Assembly: GCA_946480125.1 (NCBI GenBank)
Contig: CAMLIY010000001.1
Span: 1 to 64,000, forward strand
Direction: 5' to 3'
DNA length: 64,000 nt
From: an uncultured Asticcacaulis sp.
Lineage (GTDB): Bacteria; Pseudomonadota; Alphaproteobacteria; Caulobacterales; Caulobacteraceae
Made by a program: the position numbers and the translations under genes. A model generated the notes under the pieces. The model ran no database searches and was not told the origin of the DNA. It saw only the letters and a program-made list of their open reading frames with translations. How positions within the stretch are numbered: position 1 is the first letter of the stretch; each line of letters opens with the position of its first letter. This document shows positions 26,666 to 35,577 of the stretch, piece after piece.

Positions 26666-27973
26666 ATGCTCGAGGAGATCACTGTCTTTTATGAAGCGTT
26701 TCCCGTCGGCAAATTGTTGATCGACAACGACGGAGCGATCAGCTTTGCCTACGATCCGCGGTGGACGGAGTCACTCGGCGCCTTTCCTATCTCCCTAACA
26801 ATGCCATTTGCCGCCGACATTTATCCGCCGGACACCGTCCATCCCTGGCTTGCCAACCTGCTGCCAGAAGAGCGCCAACTGACGACTTTGGCGCGTGCCA
26901 TCGGCGTCGATCGCAAGGACACGATCGCCATCTTGCGGGAAATTGGCGGTGATACGGCCGGCGCCTTGTCTTTCGGTGGGCCGTCCCTGCGAGAGGACTG
27001 GTACTTCGAGCCTCTGGAGACCTTTTATCAACTAAAAGATCCGGAGGCAGCGCTTTTGCGGCACTTCGCAGACCTGAAAGAGCGGCCCTTCCTGGCTGGG
27101 GAAGATGGGGTAAGATTGTCCTTGGCCGGCGGCCAGGAGAAGGCCACGTTGACAGTCTTGGATGCGAACGGCCGGCCACGCCTTGGATTGCCACAGCCCG
27201 GCGACGTACTGGCCATTCCCAAGACCGGGGCCCCATCTACCTTGATTGTGAAGCCGGACAATGATCGCATTCCAGGTATCGTCGAAAACGAGGCGTACTG
27301 CCTGACACTGGCGGCAGCCATTGGCATTCCGACAGCAGAGGTCAGCATTCTGAAAGCCGGCCCGCGGAATGCTCTGGCCGTGGCACGATATGATCGCGCC
27401 TACCGCCAGGACGGTCAGATCAGACGCCTACATCAGGAGGATTTTGCCCAAGCGAACCGAGTATTTCCGGTCAACAAATACGAGGCAGGCACTGTTCCTG
27501 GTCCAACGATTGCGACCTTACTGGCAACGGGGCGGAATTTACCATCGCGCGACGGTTTGAAGCTTCTTGATCAGTTGATCTTCAACATTCTGGTTGCCAA
27601 CACAGATGCCCATGCCAAAAACTATTCACTACTGTTGGCAGGCGAGAGGGCATTGGCACCTTTGTACGACGTCTCAACGGTCTTGCCTTGGCCGCACGTC
27701 AACCAGAGTTTCGCACAAAAGATTGACGGCAAGAAAAGAAAGCCTGAAGACGTCGCTGCTCGACACTGGGACGCTATCGCAGCGGCCGGAGGATACAACC
27801 CCCGTCAGACACGTCTGCGGGTTAAAGAATTGGTCGACGCTATAGTGGGCGCCGGCGTTCGAACCTATGAGCATGTTGCGACCCATCCCGGCGCCATCGC
27901 GCCCCTGGTCGAACAGGCGCAGACCAGTATCGAGGGTAACGCGCTGCGGCTCCTGGGACGTCTAAAAGAATAA
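26666..27973 (+). CDS. hipA: HipA-family serine/threonine kinase toxin
   Basis: 435 aa. The N-terminal HipA_N domain (VGKLLIDNDGAISFAYDPRW) is followed by the kinase core: SLAGGQEKATL near 151, LIVKPDND near 192, VARYDR, RLHQEDFAQ, then the catalytic NTDAHAKNYS near 311 and the metal-binding LAPLYDVSTVLPW. All kinase residues appear intact. HipA proteins inhibit translation by phosphorylating a tRNA synthetase such as GltX. The start is ATG 26666, one base after the hipB stop. Confidence 0.92.
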   Translation: MLEEITVFYEAFPVGKLLIDNDGAISFAYDPRWTESLGAFPISLTMPFAADIYPPDTVHPWLANLLPEERQLTTLARAIGVDRKDTIAILREIGGDTAGALSFGGPSLREDWYFEPLETFYQLKDPEAALLRHFADLKERPFLAGEDGVRLSLAGGQEKATLTVLDANGRPRLGLPQPGDVLAIPKTGAPSTLIVKPDNDRIPGIVENEAYCLTLAAAIGIPTAEVSILKAGPRNALAVARYDRAYRQDGQIRRLHQEDFAQANRVFPVNKYEAGTVPGPTIATLLATGRNLPSRDGLKLLDQLIFNILVANTDAHAKNYSLLLAGERALAPLYDVSTVLPWPHVNQSFAQKIDGKKRKPEDVAARHWDAIAAAGGYNPRQTRLRVKELVDAIVGAGVRTYEHVATHPGAIAPLVEQAQTSIEGNALRLLGRLKE

Positions 27974-28088
27974 TCTCGGCTTCTATCCGATGCAGGTATT
28001 AAACGATTTTCCCGTTTCATTTAATAACGCGGACTACTATTTAATCTTCGACAAATTTAAGCGGCTAGCGGCCGGATCGCCAATCTAG

Positions 28089-28283
28089 TTAAATGCGTAG
28101 GTTGGCCGCATTTTCCAAAAAATCCATCAGGTCGGCTACCCGTATCAATCTACGCCCTCCCACCTTGATCGACTTCAGTTCTCCGCTGGCCATGCGTTCA
28201 TAAAGAAATGTCCGTCCCAAGCCGGTGGCTTTGACCGCCTCATCAATACCGTATGAAATTTTTCCAATAGCATTTGGCTGCAT
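28089..28283 (-). CDS. small excisionase/AlpA-like HTH protein
   Basis: 64 aa from ATG 28283, which has GGAG nine bases upstream; a longer frame to 28367 lacks such a site. The sequence SYGIDEAVKATGLGRTFLYERMASGELKSIKVGGRRLIRVADLMDFL is a MerR-like HTH of the helix_turn_helix_17 type, common in excisionases and AlpA regulators. Probably controls excision or the mobilization genes. Confidence 0.8.
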   Translation of the reverse strand: MQPNAIGKISYGIDEAVKATGLGRTFLYERMASGELKSIKVGGRRLIRVADLMDFLENAANLRI

Positions 28284-28406
28284 TAAAGGATTCTCCTTCT
28301 CCGATTTTGTGTGCTCGTTGTTTAGGGCGGGCCGATTCATCCAATCATCCGTGTTCGGAGCTTCCACGCTCTCCTGCCGTCATTTCGACTCCGGTCCCCT
28401 ATGCTC

Positions 28407-28631
28407 TCACCCGCTAGTGTTTGAACTTTCATATACAGATGTGTCATGCCACCTCACCGGGTCCGCGATCCACTGATTGATGCTCGACTCATGCCAGCCG
28501 GCGCCGTGGACACTGATTTTCAGTTGGGGCGGAAATGTTCCCTCTGTGATCTTGCGATAGAGGGTTGAACGGCTGAGACCAGTGCGGTCCAAAACGGTCT
28601 TTAATCGTATTATGCGGTCGGTTGAGGACAT
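28407..28631 (-). CDS. AlpA-family phage-type regulator
   Basis: 74 aa from ATG 28631 with GGAG eight bases upstream. IIRLKTVLDRTGLSRSTLYRKITEGTFPPQLKI is the AlpA signature; GWHESSINQWIADPVRWHD follows. In P4-type elements AlpA activates the integrase gene, and here it lies 2.3 kb from int. Not overlapping with the neighbouring HTH gene. Confidence 0.85.
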   Translation of the reverse strand: MSSTDRIIRLKTVLDRTGLSRSTLYRKITEGTFPPQLKISVHGAGWHESSINQWIADPVRWHDTSVYESSNTSG

Positions 28632-28872
28632 TATGGCTTCTCCAATTTTCCACGGATGCGCCGGCATCACCTAAGAAGATTGATAAAATTTTCCGAGAAA
28701 TTCAAGATGCCAAGGAGCCAATTAGTGCAAGAACGGGTCTGCAGGGTGTCTAAGTCCGCCCCAGTCGCATTCTAGCGTAGAATAAGAAGGAATCGGAAAG
28801 GTAACAATTTCGAGAGCAACCGTCCCATTACGTCCCAAATACAAACAGCCCGTCGGAATTGCGAACATTTTA

Positions 28873-29790
28873 CTATGGGCTGCCAGCATTCATGCGCGCC
28901 AAATGACTTTCGCAGGCAGATTTGACCGTAGCCTGAAGCGCAGACACACGTTCCATTAGCCAGGTCAGCTCTTCGTCGGTGACCTGATAATCTGCCGAGT
29001 ATCGCGCCTCAACATACGCCCGGCGCAAGCGATCGAAGGCCTGGCGATGGAGGCGGGTTTCTGACGGCCAGATGCCTCTTAGACGGTCGTCGATGTTCTC
29101 GGCCTGGGAGCGCAGAACAGAGATCCGGTGGCTCTTGGGCGAGTACAGCGTTAAAGTAAGCAATAGGCAGTGATAAAGCGCCTCGGCCGCTTGGTGCAGA
29201 TTGAATGCGCTTAGGTTCTTGTCATCGATGGTTAGACAATACGCTGCGATTTTTTCAAAGTTTTGAGCGCGGGGGAACCACTGCTCGAAATACCCCGAGG
29301 CCTCACTCTTGGTCTCTTCAGGCGTGAGCGCTTTCGGCTTCGCCAGCGGATGCCCCGGCGCGTCATAAAGCAGGATGCCGTCGCGGGCGATGTCCGAGAA
29401 GAACGGGCGACCTCTGGCCAACTGGTCATTCACGTCATCCAGGCTGTGCACGATGAAGTTGACCGGCGTCTTGATGTGCTGGGTGACGGTCAGTTCCTGG
29501 ATGAAGTGCTGATCAGCCTTGTCCCAGTAGGTGTGCAGTTCGGTGAAGTCTTGACCATTGACAACGACCAGCAGGTCGTAATCGGAGCGATAGCCGCTCA
29601 GACGATCTTCGACCCAGTCGCCGCGCGCATAGGAACCGAACAATATAACCTTGAGGATGCGCCCCGCCTTGCGCTTTGGGGAGAGCGCCGTCTTGGTCGC
29701 ATCCTCAAACTCGTCGAACAGGATCTTGACGACGCGCTCAAGTTCACGTCGTTTCGTATCCGGCAGATGGTCGAGTTTGTCGGTGTTCAT
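28873..29790 (-). CDS. nucleotidyltransferase-HEPN fusion protein
   Basis: 305 aa from ATG 29790 (an upstream ATG at 29856 is possible). The N-terminal MNT domain shows VILFGSYARGDW and SDYDLLVVV, the GSx10-13DxD motif, with the insertion LSGYR. The C-terminal part (LSAFNLHQAAEALYHCLLL; RRAYVEARYSADY) is a HEPN domain. MNT and HEPN are usually separate toxin and antitoxin genes in which MNT adenylylates HEPN; here both are on one chain. It follows the sigma-like gene on the same strand. Nuclease activity is uncertain because no clear Rx4-6H motif is seen. Confidence 0.8.
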   Translation of the reverse strand: MNTDKLDHLPDTKRRELERVVKILFDEFEDATKTALSPKRKAGRILKVILFGSYARGDWVEDRLSGYRSDYDLLVVVNGQDFTELHTYWDKADQHFIQELTVTQHIKTPVNFIVHSLDDVNDQLARGRPFFSDIARDGILLYDAPGHPLAKPKALTPEETKSEASGYFEQWFPRAQNFEKIAAYCLTIDDKNLSAFNLHQAAEALYHCLLLTLTLYSPKSHRISVLRSQAENIDDRLRGIWPSETRLHRQAFDRLRRAYVEARYSADYQVTDEELTWLMERVSALQATVKSACESHLARMNAGSP

Positions 29791-29888
29791 GGCTGTCTCT
29801 GTGTTGGATTCTTTGTGCACCACTTCGCCGATTGGATCAATGTGGTGGTATCCCATTCCTTATGCGTGGGTGTGTAGGGTGCGTAAAT

Positions 29889-30476
29889 TTAGCCGTCCTC
29901 GCCACGGAAGTACGCATCCGTCTGGTGGCAGGCGCGCGCAGACACGCAAGTTTCCTCGTCCAGGGCGTTGCAGAACATCACCTGTGCGCTGACAAGGCGT
30001 TGCATGGCTTTAGCTGGCGACAGTTTCAGGTGTTTGGCGATCTCGCTTGTCGTCAGACCCTTGACCCGTCGCATGAGAAGGGCCCGACGATAGAGCGAAG
30101 GCACACGATCAAGGGCACCGAGAACGATGTCATTATCCGCTCGCCGTTCCGACCGTTCGGGCGTATCGACCGGCGCCGGCGCGACATAGGCATTGATCGA
30201 GGGGTGTAGGTTTTTGAACTTCTGCACCGCGATTTCGAAGACCAGGCGCAGCATGTAGCGCCGTGGGTCTGTGATGTATTCCCAGTGGTCACAACTTATC
30301 AGCTCGACTTCTGCCTCCGAGACAATGCGTCGCGCCGCTAGTGTGCTATCGCTCAACCGCCGCGCCAGTGACATGTATTCGGCCCGGTGCGGCGACACGT
30401 AGTCATGAAACCAACAGAGCTGTCGGCCCATAAGCTCTTCAGTGAACCAGTGTGATCTCGTGCGTTCTATTCCCAT
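29889..30476 (-). CDS. ECF-like RNA polymerase sigma factor
   Basis: 195 aa. The C-terminal RRALLMRRVKGLTTSEIAKHLKLSPAKAMQRLVSA is sigma region 4; the preceding ~70 residues (YITDPRRYMLRLVFEIAVQKF) resemble region 2. Start ATG 30476 has GGAGG eight bases upstream. There is no anti-sigma gene, and the partner on the same strand is the MNT-HEPN gene 99 bp downstream. It likely drives element genes, but targets are unknown. The family is recognised with moderate certainty. Confidence 0.7.
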   Translation of the reverse strand: MGIERTRSHWFTEELMGRQLCWFHDYVSPHRAEYMSLARRLSDSTLAARRIVSEAEVELISCDHWEYITDPRRYMLRLVFEIAVQKFKNLHPSINAYVAPAPVDTPERSERRADNDIVLGALDRVPSLYRRALLMRRVKGLTTSEIAKHLKLSPAKAMQRLVSAQVMFCNALDEETCVSARACHQTDAYFRGEDG

Positions 30477-31061
30477 TAGGTTGACCTCCACAGTACCGAC
30501 ACTCAGGTGTGCGGCCCGCTTCTGCGTTGGTGACGGGGGAGTTGGAAAACCGAGTAAGCCCGGTCCCTTTGGCCTTTAGCACTTGCGTGCCTGGACATAC
30601 GCCAAAGGCTCCCCCACCATGAGAATCAACGCGCGATCTGCCGGACAGCGGACGGCATTACCCGCGTACTGTAGTGGCATTTTCTTACGGCTCATAGCAG
30701 AAGTGCTGTCGTTTTTGGACGATCAACAAACCAGCTTACTTTCGGGGTTTCCACGCCCCAGAGCTGCATGTGGCAACTCCGGCATCAACCCTAACGCAAG
30801 TTAGCCTATACCGCAATTGGAACCGCCCGCATTTATTCTGACATCGCGTCACCGTGGCACAATGACATCACCCTCTTTCTCGTCATGTGTTGTCCTTAAG
30901 CGGGCAGTCTCCCGCTTAAGGACATGGTGGCCTCTTGTCGGGCTGTCGGCGTGGGTCAAGCCCTTTACCGTCAGGCGTATTTACCGACGCTTTCGGTAAA
31001 TACGGGGCTTGAGGCGCGACAGACAGTCCGGCACTTGCTGCCAGTTTCAGCGAGCCCGGTT
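30477..31061. other. 585-bp non-coding stretch with two perfect hairpins
   Basis: Lies between the sigma-like gene and traD. TGTCCTTAAGCGGG (30891-30904) and its complement (30911-30924) form a 14-bp stem with a six-base loop. GTATTTACCGA (30977-30987) and its complement (30993-31003) form an 11-bp stem with a five-base loop. Neither has a T tract. Short ORFs here look random. Possible transfer-related or regulatory sites. Confidence 0.6.
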
Positions 31062-31325
31062 TTATCGTCGGTGCCTTTCATAGGCCCGATGGGTATCTCC
31101 GGTCCTGGCCGCACTCTCTTCTGCCTCGGTATCGAAAGCCCGCTTACCGGTTCTGCGCCAAACCTCGATACTGGCTGAACCTTCTGTGCCCTTGAGTTTC
31201 GTGGCCAGCGTCAGAAACGCGCCATAGAGAACCGTCCGGTCATCCTTCGTCAATTCATCCAGCTTTGCCTTGATGACCAGACCGCCGAGTTCGATCAGAT
31301 GCCGGGTCCGTTCGCGCCGTTTCAT
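31062..31325 (-). CDS. traD: conjugal transfer protein TraD (Ti-type)
   Basis: 87 aa from ATG 31325, preceded by GGGAG. The core RTRHLIELGGLVIKAKLDEL and DRTVLYGAFLTLATKL match the short TraD proteins of rhizobial plasmids (IELGGLVVKAGL; VLLGAL). It lies 16 bases after traC, the same order as the Agrobacterium traCD genes. These are relaxosome accessory proteins, not the coupling ATPase, which would be TraG and is absent. Confidence 0.75.
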   Translation of the reverse strand: MKRRERTRHLIELGGLVIKAKLDELTKDDRTVLYGAFLTLATKLKGTEGSASIEVWRRTGKRAFDTEAEESAARTGDTHRAYERHRR

Positions 31326-31341
31326 CACCCACTCCCGCGTG

Positions 31342-31671
31342 TCAGTTCTCGCCTGGCTTAAGTTCAAACGGTTGCGTAAGCCCGTCAGCTTTTGTTGCAC
31401 TCGGAGGGTTCGTCTCAGGTCCTGCGCCATCTTCGCGGTGTTCGTTCCCCCGAAAGAACGCCACCCCGGCTTTACGTAATCCCTCCTTTCGATCGGACTT
31501 GTTTTCTTTCACCATCGCCAGCAATCCGCCGGCCAGCATGTCGATGTCGAGCGCGTCGGCACCGGTGGCGATCACCAGTTCGCCGAGCTGTCGGATCTTG
31601 CGCTCTTTCAACGTCCTGGCGCGATCGTTCAGCGCCTTTAGTTCCGCATCGAAGTCCCTCGGTTTACGCAT
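31342..31671 (-). CDS. traC: conjugal transfer protein TraC (Ti-type)
   Basis: 109 aa from ATG 31671, six bases after GAGGGAG (ATG 31677 is also possible). A coiled-coil-like N-terminus (AELKALNDRARTLKERKIRQLGELVIATG) precedes LDIDMLAGGLLAMV and a short disordered tail. This is the layout of rhizobial TraC relaxosome proteins. Divergent from traA with oriT between them. Confidence 0.75.
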   Translation of the reverse strand: MRKPRDFDAELKALNDRARTLKERKIRQLGELVIATGADALDIDMLAGGLLAMVKENKSDRKEGLRKAGVAFFRGNEHREDGAGPETNPPSATKADGLTQPFELKPGEN

Positions 31672-31780
31672 AGCCATCTCCCTCATTTGAGCCTGAGACC
31701 ATTATAGGATATGCTTCGGGCGTTGGCTCTACAGTGACCGAAACGCCATGAGACGGCCCGGTCCATCCCGAGATTTAATC

Positions 31781-31815
31781 TTGGGAGGGCGCGCTTATAC
31801 GTCGTGCCGACGTGG
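31781..31815 (+). other. origin of transfer (oriT), Ti/RSF1010-like
   Basis: The core GGGCGCGCTTATACGTCG is followed by an inverted repeat ACGTCG-TGC-CGACGT (31799-31813). From memory this matches the conserved GGGCGC-N-TTATACGTCG core of rhizobial plasmid oriT sites. The place between divergent traC and traA is the classical location. The nick site was not assigned. Confidence 0.8.
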
Positions 31816-31842
31816 GCTTTTCAGCGTAATTGGTATGTCGCC

Positions 31843-34770
31843 ATGGCGATATATCATCTCTCCGTCAAAGTGATTTCCCGAGCGGCCGGCTCCAGCGCCG
31901 TGGCGGCGGCCGCCTATCGTTCGGCCGGGCGATTGTTTGATGAACGTCTGGATCGTGCCCAGGACTTCACCAACAAGTCGGGCGTCGTTCACTCCGAAGT
32001 CATGCTGCCTGATAACGCGCCGCCGGAATGGTCGGAGCGCGAGCGGCTGTGGAACGACGTCGAAGCGTTCGAGAAACGTAAAGATGCCCAGCTCTCCCGC
32101 GAGGTCGAGTTCGCCATTCCGCGTGAGATGAATCAACAACAAGGAGTCGAGCTTGCCCGCGACTTTGTTCAGCGCGAGTTTGTCGATCAGGGCATGGTGG
32201 CTGACCTCAATGTCCACTGGGATGTCGGTACAGACGGCCAGCCCAAGCCGCACGCCCATGTCATGCTCACTATGCGCGAAGTCAGCGAAGACGGCTTTGG
32301 CCCTAAGGTCCGTGACTGGAACCGCGTTGAGCTGGTCGAGCACTGGCGCGAGGCCTGGGCCGAGCATGTCAATGCGCGTCTTGTCGAACTCGATATCGAC
32401 GCCCGTATTGATCACCGTACACTCGAAGAGCAAGGCATCGACCTGGAGCCGCAAGGCAAGATCGGCGCCGCCGCCCGCCGCATGGAGGCGCAAGGTCTTG
32501 AGGCCGAGCGCATCGAGGATCATGCCGATATCGCTTACCGCAATGGCGAGCGGATACTCGCCAACCCGAAGATTGCCTTAGACGCCATCACCCACACCCA
32601 GGCGACCTTTACCAAGCGCGACCTGGCCATGTTCGTGCACCGCCACTCCGATGGTGCCGATCAGTTCAACGCCGTCATGACCGCCGTCCGGCAATCACCC
32701 GATCTGGTCGAACTGGGCAAGGACGGACGCGGCGATGAGCGCTTTACCAGCCGCGATATGATCGAGACCGAACAGCGCCTCCAGCGCGCGGCGGACCTTA
32801 TGAAGGCGCGTGAGCACCATCGCGTCTCTGCAGCCTGCCGCGAGATGGTGCTGGGGCGAGCCGAGGCGCGCGGCTTCACCCTCTCAGGTGAACAAAACGC
32901 CGCGTTCACGCATGTCACAAAGGCCGATGGTCTCAGTATCGTTGTCGGTTATGCCGGCACCGGCAAGAGCGCCATGCTGGACGTGGCCAGAGAGGCTTGG
33001 GAGGATGCCGGCTACACCGTCAGAGGGGCAGCCTTGTCCGGCATTGCCGCTGAGAACCTGGAGGCAGGTTCGGGCATTCAATCACGCACCATTGCCAGTC
33101 TTGAGCATCAATGGGGTAAAGGGCGTGAGGTCCTGACGTCGCGCGATGTCCTGGTGGTCGATGAAGCCGGTATGGTCGGCACGCGGCAGATGGAGCGCGT
33201 GTTGTCGGCAGCGGCGGAGGCCGGCGCCAAGGTCGTGCTGGTGGGCGACCCGGAGCAGCTTCAGGCCATTGAGGCCGGCGCGGCCTTCCGGTCGATTCAT
33301 GAGCGCCACGGCGGCATCGAGATTACGCAGGTCCGCCGTCAGCATGAAGACTGGCAGCGAGACGCCACAAGGCATCTGGCGACAGAGCGCACTCAGCAAG
33401 CGCTGCGCGCTTATCATGACCATGGGCATGTCCATGAGGCGGAAAACCGTGAGGATGCCCGCGAGGCGCTGGTCGAGCGCTGGGACAAGGACCGGATCGA
33501 TCATCCGGACGCTTCGCGTCTGATCCTGACCCACACCAATGACGAGGTGCAGGCACTGAACAGTCTGGCACGCGAGCGCCTGAAAGGGCACGGCGTTCTG
33601 GGTGAGGATGTTGAGGTCAAGGTCGAGCGCGGCGGGCGCACGTTCGCGCCTGGCGACCGCGTTCTGTTTCTGAAGAACGAGCGCGGGCTTGATGAGCATG
33701 GCGGCGTCAAAAACGGCACCTTGGGCACGGCCGAGTCTGTTCAGGCAAGCCGGATGTCCGTTCGCCTGGACGATGGCCGGTCGGTGGCGTTCGATCTCAA
33801 GGAGTACAATGCCATTGATCACGGCTATGCCGTCACCATCCACAAATCCCAGGGCGTCACGATTGACCGCGTGCACGTTCTGGCCACGCCGGGTCTTGAT
33901 AGCCATTCGAGTTATGTCGCCCTGTCCCGCCATCGTGACAGTGTAGATCTGCATTATGGCAAAGATGACTTCGAGGATCTGAACCGGCTCAGCCGTACCC
34001 TGTCGCGCGAGCGGTCGAAGGACATGGCGCAGGATTATGATGGCGCCAAGGCCTTCGCAGAAAGCCGCGGCATCACCTTCCGCGAGCGGGTCATCGAGAT
34101 CGTCCGCAAGCTGCCAGAACAGGTGCGCAGTGTCTTCGACGGCCTGGACCTGGGGCAAAGGAATCCGGCACCGCAGGCGAAGCCAGTAGACTACCGAGCG
34201 GAGCGCGAGGGTCTACGCGACCAGGCTATCCGCCATCACGCCGTCGCAGCCGTCGATGTCATCCGAATGCGGAACAATGACCTGCCGATCTTGCCGCATC
34301 AAAAGACTGCGTTTGAAAAGGCGCGCGCTGCCCTGAACGCGTTCGACAAGCACGCCTCGCAAGATCTGGAGCGCGCTTACTTGCACGATCCGTCCATGGC
34401 GAGTGAAGCGGCCGGCGGGCGCACCCAGCGGTCGATCCGAGCCTTACAAATAGAGGCGGAAGTTCGCGCGAACCCGACCATGCGCGCAGATCGGTTTGTC
34501 GATGAATGGACCGGACTGAATACCCAACGGCTTGCTGCAAAACGTACAGGCGACCGGGCCATGGCCAGCCGCATCGGCGATGACTTGTACGAGCGCGCCC
34601 ACAAGCTGGAGCGCGATCCCCAGTTGGAGTCGGTTCTGCGTAATCGACGCAAGGACCTGGGTCTTGGGAATCTGCCGCCCTTGGAGCGCAGTCGTTCGTT
34701 ATCTCACGACCTGGCTGAAAGCATTGGTTTCGGCCGGCAACGCGATCGCGGCCTTGAGATAGGAATGTGA
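31843..34770 (+). CDS. traA: TraA relaxase-helicase (MOBQ family)
   Basis: 975 aa. The relaxase domain occupies about 1-230 (MAIYHLSVKVISRAAGSSAV; metal-binding HAHVMLTMRE near 136). A superfamily 1 RecD-like helicase follows: Walker A GYAGTGKSAM near 369, Walker B VLVVDEAGMVG near 436, VTIHKSQGVTIDRV and YVALSRHRD. The C-terminal ~150 residues are helical. It nicks and unwinds oriT for conjugative mobilization. ATG 31843 matches family N-termini; the open frame to 31804 runs into oriT. Followed immediately by the DUF6118 gene. Confidence 0.93.
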   Translation: MAIYHLSVKVISRAAGSSAVAAAAYRSAGRLFDERLDRAQDFTNKSGVVHSEVMLPDNAPPEWSERERLWNDVEAFEKRKDAQLSREVEFAIPREMNQQQGVELARDFVQREFVDQGMVADLNVHWDVGTDGQPKPHAHVMLTMREVSEDGFGPKVRDWNRVELVEHWREAWAEHVNARLVELDIDARIDHRTLEEQGIDLEPQGKIGAAARRMEAQGLEAERIEDHADIAYRNGERILANPKIALDAITHTQATFTKRDLAMFVHRHSDGADQFNAVMTAVRQSPDLVELGKDGRGDERFTSRDMIETEQRLQRAADLMKAREHHRVSAACREMVLGRAEARGFTLSGEQNAAFTHVTKADGLSIVVGYAGTGKSAMLDVAREAWEDAGYTVRGAALSGIAAENLEAGSGIQSRTIASLEHQWGKGREVLTSRDVLVVDEAGMVGTRQMERVLSAAAEAGAKVVLVGDPEQLQAIEAGAAFRSIHERHGGIEITQVRRQHEDWQRDATRHLATERTQQALRAYHDHGHVHEAENREDAREALVERWDKDRIDHPDASRLILTHTNDEVQALNSLARERLKGHGVLGEDVEVKVERGGRTFAPGDRVLFLKNERGLDEHGGVKNGTLGTAESVQASRMSVRLDDGRSVAFDLKEYNAIDHGYAVTIHKSQGVTIDRVHVLATPGLDSHSSYVALSRHRDSVDLHYGKDDFEDLNRLSRTLSRERSKDMAQDYDGAKAFAESRGITFRERVIEIVRKLPEQVRSVFDGLDLGQRNPAPQAKPVDYRAEREGLRDQAIRHHAVAAVDVIRMRNNDLPILPHQKTAFEKARAALNAFDKHASQDLERAYLHDPSMASEAAGGRTQRSIRALQIEAEVRANPTMRADRFVDEWTGLNTQRLAAKRTGDRAMASRIGDDLYERAHKLERDPQLESVLRNRRKDLGLGNLPPLERSRSLSHDLAESIGFGRQRDRGLEIGM

Positions 34771-34784
34771 GCAAGGAGGAAGAT

Positions 34785-35456
34785 ATGACTGACCAGGCTC
34801 CAAAATCTGCCGCCGAGGAATTTGCAGAGCTGCGAAAGGAAGTGGTGCTGCAACGGCGGGCCATTGAGCGATTGCTGAATGAGCGAGGTCTCGCGCCCGA
34901 TTATACCGAGACACTCGGCAAAATGATGCGAGACCTGAAGGATGCTTCGAAAAGCTTGACCTGGCTGATCAATCGTCCGTCCATGCAGGCGACACCGGAG
35001 GGTTTGGCAAATCAGATTGTGATGGCTGGTGACCAAGCGCGAAAACAGGATCGCGATACCATAATGGAGTCGGCCCGGACACTAGCCCAAGCAACCAAGA
35101 CTATTCAGGAACACGTCGCCAAAGCCCGCGAGGCCGGTCGACAAAATCGACGACTACGACAGGTTGGGCTTGGTGCTGTCAGCGCTGGCGTTATGATGGG
35201 GCTTCTGATCGCAATTGGAACCCTTCACCTTGCACCTGAGCACGGGGCAGCCTGGATTTTAGGCATCGATCGCTGGAAGGCGGGCCAACGTCTGATGGCA
35301 TCCGCTAATTCGGAATCCTGGTCCGAAATCGAGTACGCTGCTTCTCTCCTAGAACACAATCATCAGGCGGTTTCGGCTTGCAAGGCAGAAGCTATTCGAA
35401 CGAAAATGAGCCGGCAATGTCGCATCGTCGTTTCACCGATCACCGGTACAAACTGA
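34785..35456 (+). CDS. DUF6118 family protein
   Basis: 223 aa from ATG 34785, with AAGGAGGA at 34773-34780 just after the traA stop. An N-terminal coiled-coil-prone region (EEFAELRKEVVLQRRAIERLL), a central basic helix (RQNRRLRQ), a single membrane segment (GAVSAGVMMGLLIAIGTLHL, near 128-150) and a periplasmic ~70-residue end. I recognise the DUF6118 type, often seen next to relaxase genes on mobile elements. Probably a transfer accessory; no enzymatic motif. Confidence 0.75.
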   Translation: MTDQAPKSAAEEFAELRKEVVLQRRAIERLLNERGLAPDYTETLGKMMRDLKDASKSLTWLINRPSMQATPEGLANQIVMAGDQARKQDRDTIMESARTLAQATKTIQEHVAKAREAGRQNRRLRQVGLGAVSAGVMMGLLIAIGTLHLAPEHGAAWILGIDRWKAGQRLMASANSESWSEIEYAASLLEHNHQAVSACKAEAIRTKMSRQCRIVVSPITGTN

Positions 35457-35577
35457 TTTCCTACAGCTCTGTTGATGTCGCCTTCCCGCCCGATAGGGGA
35501 ACCTTGGTCGAACCGAAAAAGCCACAGTTATACCCAATCGTGTGCGTGATGTTTGTGAATCGACCGGGAGGATGACG

